A stretch of 64,000 nt of DNA, taken from the NCBI GenBank assembly GCA_012861695.1, contig JAAOOA010000164.1, positions 435,001 to 499,000 on the forward strand, written 5' to 3'. Shown here one piece after another: positions 22,128-33,299 of this stretch (positions are counted from its first letter, which is position 1; every line of letters starts with the position of its first letter). Source of the stretch: Trematomus loennbergii. Lineage: Eukaryota > Chordata > Actinopteri > Perciformes > Nototheniidae. The position numbers were made by a program, and so were the translations under genes. The notes under the pieces were generated by a model. The model saw only the letters and a list, made by a program, of their open reading frames with translations, ran no database searches and had not been told where the DNA came from.

Positions 22128-24740
22128 GGCTCTCCCTCCACATTATTCATACAGCTTCTCACTGAAAGTTATCAAATTAAACTCAGTAACACCATCCACT
22201 CCAACACTTACTGTATGTTGCATCAAAATACAATCACTGACAAAAGAATGTGTCACGTACCTTTTCAGATCAACCATGGTATCTCTTCTTTTATCCTGGA
22301 GTTTTTACCTATTGTATATGCAATAGTTTTTATAGGTTAAGTTTTAGTCCTGAGAAGAAAGCTCTGCACTTCTCTGGCAATCAAGTGCGTAGTGACTCTC
22401 TCTGTTTTATTTCCCCGTAAAGGATTATCTAGTTCACACTATAATCAAAAGTGATAATGTTTTACAGCTTTAATGGTTTATCCTGCAATGCTGCAGACTG
22501 ATCCTTTTATGCTGCTAGGTAAAGCTACTTTCAAATATGTTTTGGACAGTTGATGGATCACGTGGTTTTTGAAAACAAAGATTACAGTCAATTACATTAC
22601 ATTTTTTAAAACCCTTTAGATGGCTTCATTCTTTTTTTCAGAATTAGAACAATCACACAATGTTTATTACACTTTTTTAGATCAAATTAAATACCAATTC
22701 AAGGTTACATTTCAATTTGACATTCCGTTCCAGCAATTCTGACTGATAATGCATCTGGAAAGTTAAGGTCCTTATCGTCTTGTTTACATATCATGATGAA
22801 ACTCTTTTAAACATAATTTTGCAAATCATATTCGACCCTATACTTGGGAACCAGCACTGAATGAGTATCCAGATCGTCTGCATACAAAACACGGTTTATG
22901 ATAACTCTGCTTTCTATCATTTTAATGTTTCATCAGCCTCATAGTTGGTTAGATGAATCATGTGTGTACACGTTGAAGAGGGCTAATGAAAGTACACTCA
23001 GTGCTGAGATTGATGATATTGATTACTGATGTTTTTCTCTTCAATAGAGCTTTAGACAGCATATTGATCATGTGGTTTCTTGGAAATGAAGATTCTGTCT
23101 ACAGTTCCAAAAATCTGTGCTATAGCCTACAAATATATATTTGCATAAGCTTGTTTTGACAAATTAATAGTTAATTAATAAAATAAGTAATTTGCCATTA
23201 TATTAGTAGGAGCATATAATATACAGCAGTTACTGTATTTGATCCGTCATCACACATAATTAAGATGACCAGATTATTGTTTTATTACAAACAAATAGCA
23301 CTTACCATGATGGATAAAGATCTGGAAAGTTGAGGTCCTTATCCCCTTTGCCTCTGCATATCATGACAAGACTCTTCTGAATGTTGTATTGCAAATCATT
23401 TTTACCCCGTACTTGGAAACCAGCGCTGATAGAGCAGACAGATCGTTGCATAGAAAAGATGGTTTATCAGGGTTTCACCACTCTGTTTTTTATAATACTG
23501 TTATCAGGCTTCTAGTCTGATAAATCATTACAGTACCCGTTAAAGAATGCTGATGAAGGTACACTGAAGAGTATAATGTTTACAGCCTCAGTGTTTTCTC
23601 CTTCAATAGACCCTGAGCCTGAGCTTTAGACAGTTCATTCATCATGTGGTTTCTTGGAAATGAGGATTCAGTTTACAATAAATGATATCACAAACTTCAT
23701 GAAACCCACCTCAGATGGCTTCATGAGCAAAGGTGTTTTTTCCTTTTTATAGAATTAGGACACATCGTTTCCTTCAATCAGACAATGATGGTTACACATT
23801 CCAGGTACAATGAATAGCCTACCAAATAAAACTATGAATACATTCAAGCTTACATTTTCACATTGATATTCAATTAAAAGGGAACCATTTGCTCTTTCTA
23901 TCACAATGGGATCTAAGTAAGCAACATATTGCTAATAGAAAAGTGTGCTTTGGTCGACAGCTATATTTTTAGAAGCTTATTTGGTCAAGTCTACAATTTG
24001 ACAAGACAATGCATCTATATTACTTTAAAAGAGAAATTGAGTGATCGGCCGTTTAAAAAAATGTGCATGGCTTTTAAATCTTAGTAAAACAACAAATAAT
24101 TAGTAATTAAGAGTCAGAGAACAAATGTCTTTCTTTCTTTGTTTTTCTCCAACCAGATTCATGTTTAGCTTTCTTCTTATTACATGGGAATGGTACCTCA
24201 TTCTTTTGTGTTGCCTCAGAATAACATATTGTCCAGTAATCGATATCAGTGGCTCGTCATGAACCATTGCTACTGGCACGCCACAAATGGCAGATACCTG
24301 TTTGTGTAACTTGGCTTTTGGAATGATTTTATTTAGTTTTGAAACGCTGTGCATCCTATTTAGTCATTCCTCCAGAGCTTCTACTTTATCTTGACTGCAT
24401 GTTCAACCTCAGTATTTGTTTGTTTTTAAGCACATTTGAATGAAGATAGAAAACTGCATTTCACCAACCATTAAAAAAGGAAAGTTGGAAATGATGTTAA
24501 AAAGTACTAGTCACTTTTGATATTTGGCAGATATAAACAGATACATCCTTCTCTTGAATTTTATTTTAAAGATGAAAACGCAAACAAATGTTACCATCTA
24601 AGTTTTTGCAGTGGGACAGCTGTGTCAGTTCAATTACCGACAAAGTGTGACGACATAAGGCTTCTCCTTCCTGGGTACACTTGAAAGAATCTTCTGAAGG
24701 TAAGTGGGCTCATTACATGGGTGACCTATATATTTTTAGA
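22128..24740. repeat. Upstream flank of GVIN copy 2
   Basis: A duplicate of 8421-10849, with small indels. It contains the same exon-like blocks of unknown family (near 22755-22900 and 23306-23465). No complete gene. Confidence 0.65.
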
Positions 24741-24744
24741 TTCT

Positions 24745-25425
24745 TCAAAGTAGCCCCCGTTTGCCTTGATGACAGCTTTGCACACTCTTGGCTTCTCTCA
24801 GTTCATTGGACATTAGACAGTGGAAATCTGTACTTTGGTCTGATGAGTCCAAATTTGAGATTTTTGGTTCAACCGCGGTGTCTTTGTGAGACGCAGAGAA
24901 GGTGAGCGGATGGTTTTCTGCATGTGTGGTTCCCACCGTGAAGCATGGAGGAGGAAGTGTGATGGTGGGGGGGGGCTTTGCTGGTGTCACTGTTGGTGAT
25001 TTATTCAGAATTCAAGGCAGACTTAACCAGCATGGCTACCACAGCATTCTGCAGCGCCATGCCATCCATCTGGTTTGGGATACTGGGACCCTCATTTGTT
25101 TTTCAACACACAATGACCCCAAAACACACCTCCAGGCTATGTGAGGGCTATTTGACTAAGAATGAAAGTGATGGAGTGCTGCGTCAGATGACCTGGCCTC
25201 CACAATCACCCAACCTCAACCCAATTGAGATGGTCTGGGATCAGTTGGGCCGCAGAGTGAAGGATAAGCAGCCAACAAGTGCTCAGCACCTCTGGGAAGT
25301 CCTTCAAGACGGTTGGAAAACCATTCCAGGTGACGACCTCATGAAGCTGACTGAGAGAAGCCAAGAGTGTCAAAGCTGTCATCAAGGCAAAAGAGGGCTA
25401 CTTGAAGAATCTAAAATATAATATA
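24745..25425 (+). mobile_element. Internally deleted Tc1/mariner element
   Basis: It begins with the long inner inverted repeat of a fish Tc1 (TTTGCCTTGATGACAGC..., the complement of the gene's own end), then jumps to the middle of the transposase and continues to the catalytic C-terminus (SPNLNPIEMVWDQLGRRVKD, then QDGWKTIPGDDLMKLTERSQ) at 24978-25421. The N-terminal DNA-binding region is missing. Non-autonomous and inactive. Confidence 0.8.
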
Positions 25426-26544
25426 TGAAAGAACACGTTTTGTAGCCTAAAACTGTAGTTTCATAAGCTTATTTTGAACAAATTCACATCAATAAATGTG
25501 TCAGCAGACCTTTACTCTTATCATTAAGATCTAATATGGTGTTTGTTTCACCACTCTGTTTTTTATAATACTGCTATCAAGCTCTTAGATGGTCTGATAA
25601 ATCATTACAGTACACGTTAAAGAGGACTGATGAAGGCACACTGAAAGTAACTCAAGAGTAATAATATTTGACAGCCTCAGTGTTTTCTCCTTCAATAGAG
25701 CCTTAGCCTTGAGCTTTAAAGTTAATTGATATTCCTTTTACCGTAAATGATATCAAAAAACGTCATAAAACCCACCTAAATATGGCTTCATGCACAAAAC
25801 TATGTTCCTTCCTTTTTCAGAATAAAGACTCACAGTTTGTTACAATCACAAAATGTTGATAAACATTTATTCAGCAAAAAATAAGTACTAAATTCCAGTT
25901 ACATGAACACATTAACATTCCATTATGAAGGGCAACCACTTGTTCTTTGTCTCACTTGCTCAAGCACACATGTTATAATGTCATGGCATCTAAGTAAGCA
26001 ACATATGATAGAAAAAACGTGTTGTAGCCTAAAACTGCATTTTCATAAGCTTATTTTGAACAAGTCTACTGTTGAGGAAATTTTTCCTCTGCCCACAACT
26101 TTGACCTACTTTATCAGTTTGTACTGCCCTCACTGAGCACAGGCCTGCGACCTTGAGCTGCTGTGCTCTCTGAGTTCTGTCTCCTTGTTCCTGCCTGTTG
26201 GTGTCAGCTGATAGAAGTGTTTTAGTGATTTCTTTGTTATGTCTTGTCATGCAGATGTTCATTATTCTCTCAGAACCAGCTAAATACATGGGATTTGGTG
26301 AGATACCTTTAGAATTGGTTCGGGGCAGCGCTGTGTCACTTTGTGTCTGCAACTAATGTCTTTGTCCATCCTCCGACCCTAACTCTAAATAAATCTTCAG
26401 TGTTTGCCATCAAGTTCGTGCTCTCCCGTGTTCTCGTTGCTTTTCAACTCCGTGCTCCAGAATTTCTATTACATCTACAACAATACATTATCAGCAGACA
26501 TAGACTCTATCATAAAGCCTAAGATTGTTTTTGTTTTATTTCCA
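25426..26544. other. Intergenic, partly diverged flank repeat
   Basis: It contains weak copies of the upstream-flank sequence (for example a TCACCACTCTGTTTTTTATAATACTG block near 25549) and about 500 bp (26060-26540) without recognisable content. No gene supported. Confidence 0.4.
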
Positions 26545-27775
26545 ACACATTGCACTTTGGTCCTTATCCCCTTTGCCTCTATATCATGACAAGACTCTTC
26601 TTAACGTTGTGTTTGCAGTTTATTTTTGGCCCCCGTACTTGGAAACCAGCGCTGATAGAGTGGCCAGATCGTTGAATACAAAAGATGGTTTATCAGGGTT
26701 TCACCACTCTGTTTTTTATAATACTGTTATCAGGCTTCTAGTCTGATAAATCATTACAGTACCCGTTAAAGAATGCTGATGAAGGTACACTGAAGAGTAT
26801 TAATGTTTTCCAGCCTCAGTGTTTTCTCCTTCAATAGACCCTGAGCCTTGAGCTTTAGACAGTTCATTCATCATGTGGTTTCTTGGAAATGAGGATTCAG
26901 TTTACAATAAATGATATCAAAAACTTCATGAAACCCACCTCAGATGGCTTCATGAGCAAAGGTGTGTTCTTTCCTTTTTATAGAATTAGGACACATCGTT
27001 TCCTTCAATCAGACAATGATGGTTACACATTCCCAGATACAATTAATAGCATACCAAAGTAAAACTATGAATACATTCAAGGTTACATTTTCACATTTAT
27101 TCAATTTAAAAGGGAACCATTTGCTCTTTCTATCACAATGGGATCTAAGTAAGCAACATATTGCTAATAGAAAAGTGTGCTTTGGTCGACAGCTATATTT
27201 TTAGAAGCTTTTTTGGTCAAGTCTACAATTTGACAAGACAATGCCATCTGTATTAACTTTAAAAGTGACAATTGTGTGATCGGCCGTTTAAAAAAATGTG
27301 CATGGCTTTAAATCTTAGTAAAAACAACAAATAAATAGTAATTAAGAGTCAGAGAACAAATGTCTTTCTTTCTTTGTTTTTCTCCAACCAGATTCATGTT
27401 AGCTTTCTTCTTATTACATGGGAATGGTACCTCATTATTTTGTGTTGCCTCAGAATAACATATTGTCCAGTAATCGATATCAGTGGCTCGTCATGAACCA
27501 TTGCCTACTGGCACGCCCACAAATGGCAGATACCTGTTGTGTAACTTGGCTTTGGAATGATTTTATTTAGTTTTAAACGCTGTGCATCCTATTTAGTCAT
27601 TCCTCCAGAGCTTCTACTTTATCTTGACTGCATGTTCAACCTCAGTATTTGTTTGTTTTTAAGCACATTTGAATGAAACTGCATTTCACCAACCATTAAA
27701 AAGGAAAGTTGGAAATGATGTTAAAAGTACTAGTCACTTTTGATATTTGGTAGATATAAACAGATACATCCTTCT
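26545..27775. repeat. Third copy of the GVIN upstream-flank segment
   Basis: Matches 9620-10850 and 23320-24545 almost throughout. It lacks any attached GVIN gene, so it marks a partial duplication in the middle of the head-to-head pair. Confidence 0.75.
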
Positions 27776-27959
27776 CTTGAATTATATTTTTAAAAATTAA
27801 AACGCAAACAAATGTTACTCTCTAATTTTCTGCAGTGGGACAGCTGTGTCAGTTAAATTACCGACACAGTGTGACGACATAAGGCTTCTCCTTCCTGGGT
27901 ACACTTGAAAGAATCTTCTGAAGGTAAGTGGGCTCATTACTGGGTGACCTATATATTTA

Positions 27960-28180
27960 GATTTTTCAAAGTAGCCCCCGTTTGCCTTGATGACAGCTTT
28001 GCACACTCTTGGCTTCTCTCAGTCAGCTTCATGAGGTCGTCACCTGGAATGGTTTTCAATTAACACGTGTGCCTTTGTGGAAACACTTGCTTCTTAATGT
28101 GTTTGAGACCATCAGTTGTGTTGTGCAGAGGTAGGGTTAGTGCTCAGTGGAAAGCCCTATTTGACTACTGTTGCTTTACA
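27960..28180 (+). mobile_element. Tc1 5'-end fragment
   Basis: Inner inverted repeat (GTTTGCCTTGATGACAGC... to GTCGTCACCTGGAATGG) followed by the Tc1 leader (CTTCTTAATGTGTTTGAGACC...GTTGTGTTGTGCAGAGGTAGG). No transposase remains. Confidence 0.75.
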
Positions 28181-28287
28181 CTATTGAACATACTTAGACG
28201 GGATAAACTGTAAGGCAATAAAATAAAGACCTGATGAAGGGGATGTTCATTCCTGTGCTAAAAGGAATAGCATTTGAATGACTAGCC

Positions 28288-29015
28288 CAGGGGTTTCCAA
28301 TTGTGGGAAGGTGAGCCTCCCCTCAGAGAACATAAGAACAGTCACGCCCCCCCCCTATCGTGCTGACTCCTGACTGCACCGATTCGATTGGCTGAGTAGC
28401 GTCACCTCCTTAAAATATGAAACAATAACTTTTTAAAACCTGTTTATCTTTATGTTTTAAACATACTTTTTGAATTTCCTTATATGCTCCCTGCAACACA
28501 CTGAACGTCAACTTTGCCTCCTTATTACACTCACCCCTACTTTACAATGAGTCTGCGTCTTTGATACGCACAGGCGGATGATGCAATGTAGACAGGAATA
28601 ATCTCTGGCTGCAGCTTGACCGGTACTTGCTTTTGATCAAAGTAAGTATTATTAAAATAAAGGGCGGTGCCGGCCGTCAGCGAACCGAGCCGGCTGTCAG
28701 CGGCCCGCTGACGACCGGCCGTTCTGTGATTCTCCAGAACACACAGATGGCCAGTCCGCCCCTGCCAGGACCGGTCTATGAAAATCCTAGCTTCAAATAA
28801 TCGTGGTCATACTTCCTCCGTTTTCCGACGCTGTCTCCTCTCTCACTTTAGGTAACTTCACTAAAAATCGATCCATGTTGCCGCTCGCATAAAGTTGTCT
28901 GAAGTTAACTAGCTAGATTTCACTGTTTCTCGTTATTCTTTTCTCACGCTGCGCCAGCCCTGAAGCTCTCTGGCACCCCCCAGGGGAGGCGCGCCTCACA
29001 CTTTGAAAACCGCTG
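28288..29015. mobile_element. 728-bp hAT MITE with perfect target duplication
   Basis: It starts CAGGGGTTTCCAATTGTG and ends CACACTTTGAAAACCGCTG, imperfect inverted ends of the hAT type, and is flanked by identical 8-mers GACTAGCC (28280-28287 and 29016-29023). There is no open reading frame. The GC-rich centre (28660-28730) has several GCCGGC/CGGCCG palindromes. The identical target duplication suggests a fairly recent insertion. Confidence 0.9.
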
Positions 29016-30266
29016 GACTAGCCTATTACTGCAAGCAGGGCAAACATTGTCTCGCCTCAACAGATGTAGATGAAAATATAACAGGTGATGTAACATCTGA
29101 ATAATCTTTCCAAATGTCCCTGAATTTAAGGTGGGAGTAACGGTAATTGACGTTAACTTTAAATATAACTATTGATTAGCAAACAAACAACCTTGCTATC
29201 GTCTAAAAGTAAGCCAGCAAGTTAACACTGTTCCATCAACGGTAACTATTCAATTGACTTTTGATTAATGATCACATTAACGTTACCGTACCTTTGTCCC
29301 GTTTCTCCTCCTCCTCTTTTCTTTTGTTTCTTCCCTGGGCACCAGATAGCTTTGTTAGTTTCGACATGGTGATGGCTAATTATCGTCAGGTAGTTAGCGT
29401 CTTTTGTTGTTGTCACGGCAGGTCAAGTGTCACTTCAGAAAATCCCCCCGCCCCCCAGGGCACTTCAACTTACCTGACTAGGGGGGGGGGGCGCCATAGT
29501 TTATGGGCGCTGTCAGCAATGTAGGCGTAGTTCTGTTAAGATGAGATAATAAGATGTACTTTATCGATCCCAATTTTCCCATAGTGGGTTTTGTTTTCTT
29601 CCCCCCCCATTTTTGCCACCCCCCATGGATGGATGCACCCTTAGCATTCGCCTATACTGCCTATTTCAAGGGCCGGCCCTGATAGAACTATGCAAACTGG
29701 TTTACTGACGGTCCTATTGTGTTCAGTGGCGGTTCTAGCTGATATGGTGCCCTGGGCGGTGCACCCATGAATATAACATATAAGTTATAGAATGAAAATA
29801 CTAAATTGCACAAATCTTTCAACACACAAACCGAAGAGAACACACGTTAAATAACTTATTTACAGAATTAGGCATCTCTAAATTCAACTCCCAAACTGCC
29901 GTCTAGTCTGACCTTCCTTGCCTTCTTTGATGCAAAGTCATCAGTCAAAAATTACACAAAGCACTTGTCAGTACAATTACCTTTGAGGTGTTTGCTAAAT
30001 GAAGTTGACTAAATCAATAACGGTTTTAGTGGTAGTTTATAACGTTTTTATTGCAGGGCTACACATTATCGTTCTGAAGTAAGACGGTTTGAAATTATTC
30101 AATGTTAGTTGCTGAACTGACAACGAAACACAGGCAGCTAACAAGCAGCAATGGAGTTAAGGTTACCGGCATAATTTAATGAAATGCTTCATATAGCCCA
30201 ACTAAATACATGATTATTTTCAATGTTTTCAGTGAGAAGCTGTTTGAATAATCTGGAGAGTGTGGG
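29016..30266. other. Intergenic upstream of GVIN copy 3
   Basis: Contains pieces of transposons: a G-run and low-complexity sequence near 29480-29560, and a possible hAT end CAGTGGCGGTTCTAGC at 29725 with related internal sequence at 29600-29690. No gene recognised. It presumably contains the promoter of copy 3, but no motif can be assigned. Confidence 0.4.
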
Positions 30267-30515
30267 ATGGCTGAGAGTGTATCAGCAATGGATAGCTCTG
30301 ATGAGGAGGTAAACAATTAAATAACTAAAACATTACAGTACAAATAGATGTTGTCATATACGCTATTGTGAATAAGGTATGATTAATTAACTCATTCATA
30401 TTTCAATTAAAACATATTTTTCTTATTACCAAGGAATATTATGATGTATCAGATTCCTTGCCTGACCCGTGCTGTGAGGAAGGAAAGAACACTCCAGCAG
30501 CACCAGAGTCCGACC
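30267..30515 (+). CDS. GVIN copy 3 exons 1 and 2
   Basis: Exon 1 (30267-30308) is ATG to donor GTAAAC, MAESVSAMDSSDEE, phase 0. Exon 2 (30434-30515) follows acceptor TTACCAAG and ends at donor GTAAGT, phase 1; it reads EYYDVSDSLPDPCCEE and then NTPAAPESD. The acidic start and the PCCEE cysteines replace the Cys-rich exon of copies 1 and 2. Both exons are open with good splice sites. Confidence 0.65.
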
Positions 30516-30609
30516 GTAAGTGTGACTGTCAATAACTGATCTAATGTAACAAATATATACGCAGCGATATGTAAAGATACTGAGATGTACTTTTCTTCTC
30601 TTATGACAG

Positions 30610-30872
30610 ATGTTCCTCCACCAGGGGGAGTAAAGTTCTTAATTCTGACCAGGAGACAGTTTCTCTTGGTTTTCCACCCACTGAAAACTCTGCTGGGTTT
30701 AGACTACAGTTAAATTACTTCTGTGAAACACACAGAGGCTGTTTGACTGTTGATGACTCCAGCCCTGTGAAGGTTGTTGGACTGGTTCCTGGCACTGAGT
30801 ATACCTTCAGCATCACAAGGATTGCAGACAATGGAAATCAAAGCAAAGCAACCTCGCTATCTGTCTTCACAG
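30610..30872 (+). pseudogene. First FN3 exon of GVIN copy 3, one base short
   Basis: Acceptor TTATGACAG, donor GTAAAT. It encodes an FN3 domain: TVSLGFPPTENSAGFRLQLN, then VDDSSPVKVVGLVPGTEYTF and SITRIADNGNQSKATSLSVF. The length is 263 nt, whereas a phase 1-1 exon needs 264; the frame shifts near 30645-30655, after GGVKFL. This FN3 exon is missing from copies 1 and 2, which have a short proline-rich exon here. Confidence 0.7.
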
Positions 30873-31045
30873 GTAAATCTGAAAAACAAATCCATAACAA
30901 TCTAATATGTATTAAAGTGTTCTCTGAATCTTTTGGATGACTTCCTGAACAAATCTACGAAATGTCTGTTAAAAGTTAGTTTCAGACAAATAAGGTCACT
31001 ACACCTATTTTACTTGCACTTTAAAATGCAGACAAACATTGACAG

Positions 31046-31348
31046 AATATGAATTTTCAGTTTCAGTGAAACCTTTATATGTTCCCATAGAGCCCAGCCC
31101 TCCTGTGCAGATTACAGTCGACCAGGTCAGCAGCGAGTCACTGTCTCTGCATTGGGACACCCCTGCTGGTGAAGTGGAGAGTTACATTGTGACGTGTTGC
31201 AGTGAGGGAGACAGTGTGCAAGAGACAACTGACACAAACAAGATGACATTCAGCAACCTGAAGCCAGGGGAGTGTTACTTTCTACAGGTTTCTACAAAAC
31301 TTCGGAATGGAAGTTTAAGCAGGCCAACTGTAACATCTGCCAACACAA
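31046..31348 (+). CDS. Second FN3 exon of GVIN copy 3
   Basis: 303 nt, phase 1-1, acceptor TTGACAG, donor GTAAGT, fully open. FN3 features: PPVQITVDQVSSESLSLHWD (core Trp), EVESYIVTCCSEGD, TFSNLKPGECYFLQVST, LRNGSLSRPTVTSANT. This is the intact reference for the broken exons in copies 1 and 2. Confidence 0.8.
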
Positions 31349-31538
31349 GTAAGTCAAATAAAATCATTATTGCATGGTTGATAAAGACAATGTCAAAGAT
31401 GTTGACCCAAAGATGAAGATTGAAATTGAGCAGATGGCTTTAAGTGAACATGCTTCTGGGTTAATAAAGACTTTTCAGAGTTTGAGTGTGCCTAGAAAAA
31501 TGCAGATTACATTGTGGTGGGCATTTTAATTCCCTTAA

Positions 31539-31833
31539 AGGTGGGGTAGGTAAGTTGAGAAACCGGCTCGAGATACACTTTTTGTTATATTCCATGGAAT
31601 GCTCTTAACATCCTGATAGCAATGAATATCTTAAGTGCTTAAATAACTGGATGGCCTACCTGCCTGTCAGCCTTCCATCTGTGCACAAACTTATCTCGTG
31701 CCCTCATTGGTCATGTGCGCGTTCGTGTGTGTTGGAGGAGGGGCTCTATAAGGAAGTGGCAGATTTTCTCCGGTTGTGTATTTTCAAATTCTAGCAATCT
31801 CGAGCCGGTTTCTCAAACTTACCTACCCTACCT
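31539..31833. mobile_element. 295-bp MITE with TTAA target duplication
   Basis: Terminal inverted repeats of about 35 bp: AGGTGGGGTAGGTAAGTTGA... at the left and ...TCAAACTTACCTACCCTACCT at the right, both containing GAAACCGGCTCGAGA. Flanked by TTAA on both sides (31535-31538, 31834-31837). Copies 1 and 2 show the empty site CCCTTAAGAGAAAC. TTAA duplication points to the piggyBac group. No coding capacity. Confidence 0.88.
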
Positions 31834-31979
31834 TTAAGAGAAACTGATAAATTATTCATAAACAAGTTTGTCTTTTTTTACATTTAATAAAGTAATAAAG
31901 AAAGTCAGATACAATTGAAATCGATCTCAAATGCAGGAACTGAGCAACTTCATCCTCAGAGGATATAGAAGTTCTGCAC

Positions 31980-32570
31980 CCCAATACAGCTTACATTCCC
32001 ACTATATAGAAGAAAGAAAAACAGTCTACTCATCCTATACCCATGAATTATGTTAGACATTTTCTTATCATTCCCACCATTAAACCATAAAACCCTCCAG
32101 TCATAACCATTTGTAAATCCACCTTTTACCCCACCTTTTGCCCTCCCGGAATATCAAACCGAAACATATGTCTGCTAAACACATATAAGACTCAAAATAC
32201 AATTTAACAGAGTAAAAGGCAATCGGGGTATAAGATATAATATATATATATGCCTTCGCAGCAGACCCCCTCACTTTGGAACTCCCTCCCCAGCCACGTC
32301 CGATCTGCCAACACTCTCACGTCATTCAAAACAAGAAGCTGCTGGGAGTCCGGCCGGGGACTTCGGGTGGCAGTATAATCCGTGAAGTTGTTTGCGGCCT
32401 GCCAGTAAACCCAAAGCAGAAGAAGACGAAGTGACGTCAGCGGCTCATTGGCGTAATCTTCCTCAGGGAACTTATTCCGGTGTGAACGCGGTTGGTAATT
32501 AGTGCCCTGGGGTACTAAGTGTCGGGGCACTAAGTACGGCAAAGTACTAGGTGTGAAAGCGGCTATAGAT
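31980..32570. mobile_element. Composite insertion: L2-like LINE scrap plus Harbinger-derived end
   Basis: This stretch is absent from the matching intron of copies 1 and 2. At 32265-32335 the plus strand reads SLWNSLPSHVRSANTLTSFK, the typical C-terminus of an L2-like reverse transcriptase. From about 32345 the sequence matches the Harbinger ends seen at 40085-40230 and 60480-60600 (GTTTGCGGCCTGCCAGTAAA, CCGGTGTGAACGCGG), ending GTGAAAGCGGC at about 32563. Confidence 0.65.
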
Positions 32571-33299
32571 GGCATTGTAGTATTGGGACCTTAAAAGAAT
32601 ATAAGTTGGGACATTTTATAAAAAAAACACATTTTTACACATTTGCGTTTATATTGCACATTGCAGGTTTATTGCACAGGATTGCAAGAGTCTCTATTGT
32701 GTGGGGCCGTGGTGGTTATACAGTCATTCAACATAAAATCATTCTGAATAGTATCTTTGTTTATGAGTTGGTGAAAGCAAGAGTTCATACTGAACATGGG
32801 ATACTGGTCCTCAAGATGGCACAATGTATCCAGAACCAATTATTGGCCAGTTGTCGATTAGTGTACTCCTTGAGTCTTTTCAGATAATTTCCAGACCCCG
32901 AGGTCAGAGTTCTGAGCATTTCATAAATCTGCTGTATTCTGGTGCTCACAAATATCTCTATCCACCTCTTTCAAGTCATTTTACAATTCCATCAATTTCA
33001 TTGCATGCTGCACATTAGATTATTATGTGTCCTCTTCACAAAAATCGACATTTGGGTCCAACTTCAAAACTAATGGAAACAGAAGATTTCATTCTACTAT
33101 TGTCAAAGGTTTTGTATCAATGCATTAGGCAAGCAGTTTACTGATTGACTGCCCAAAATAGTCATCATTTTTGCAAGATTTAATTTCAGAACAGTGTTAA
33201 AGCAAAATTCAGTCAAATGTTAGAAATGTAAAACTAAACATTGGATCGATGAGAAAAATAATGGGTTTAATATTCATGTTTTTTGTTTTTTTTAAACAG

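Noticed and set aside
24745..25425. Tc1 piece looking like a foldback rearrangement
   Set aside because: Fish Tc1 elements of this type have long inner inverted repeats that include the end of the transposase gene, so the inverted start is normal; only the internal deletion is real.
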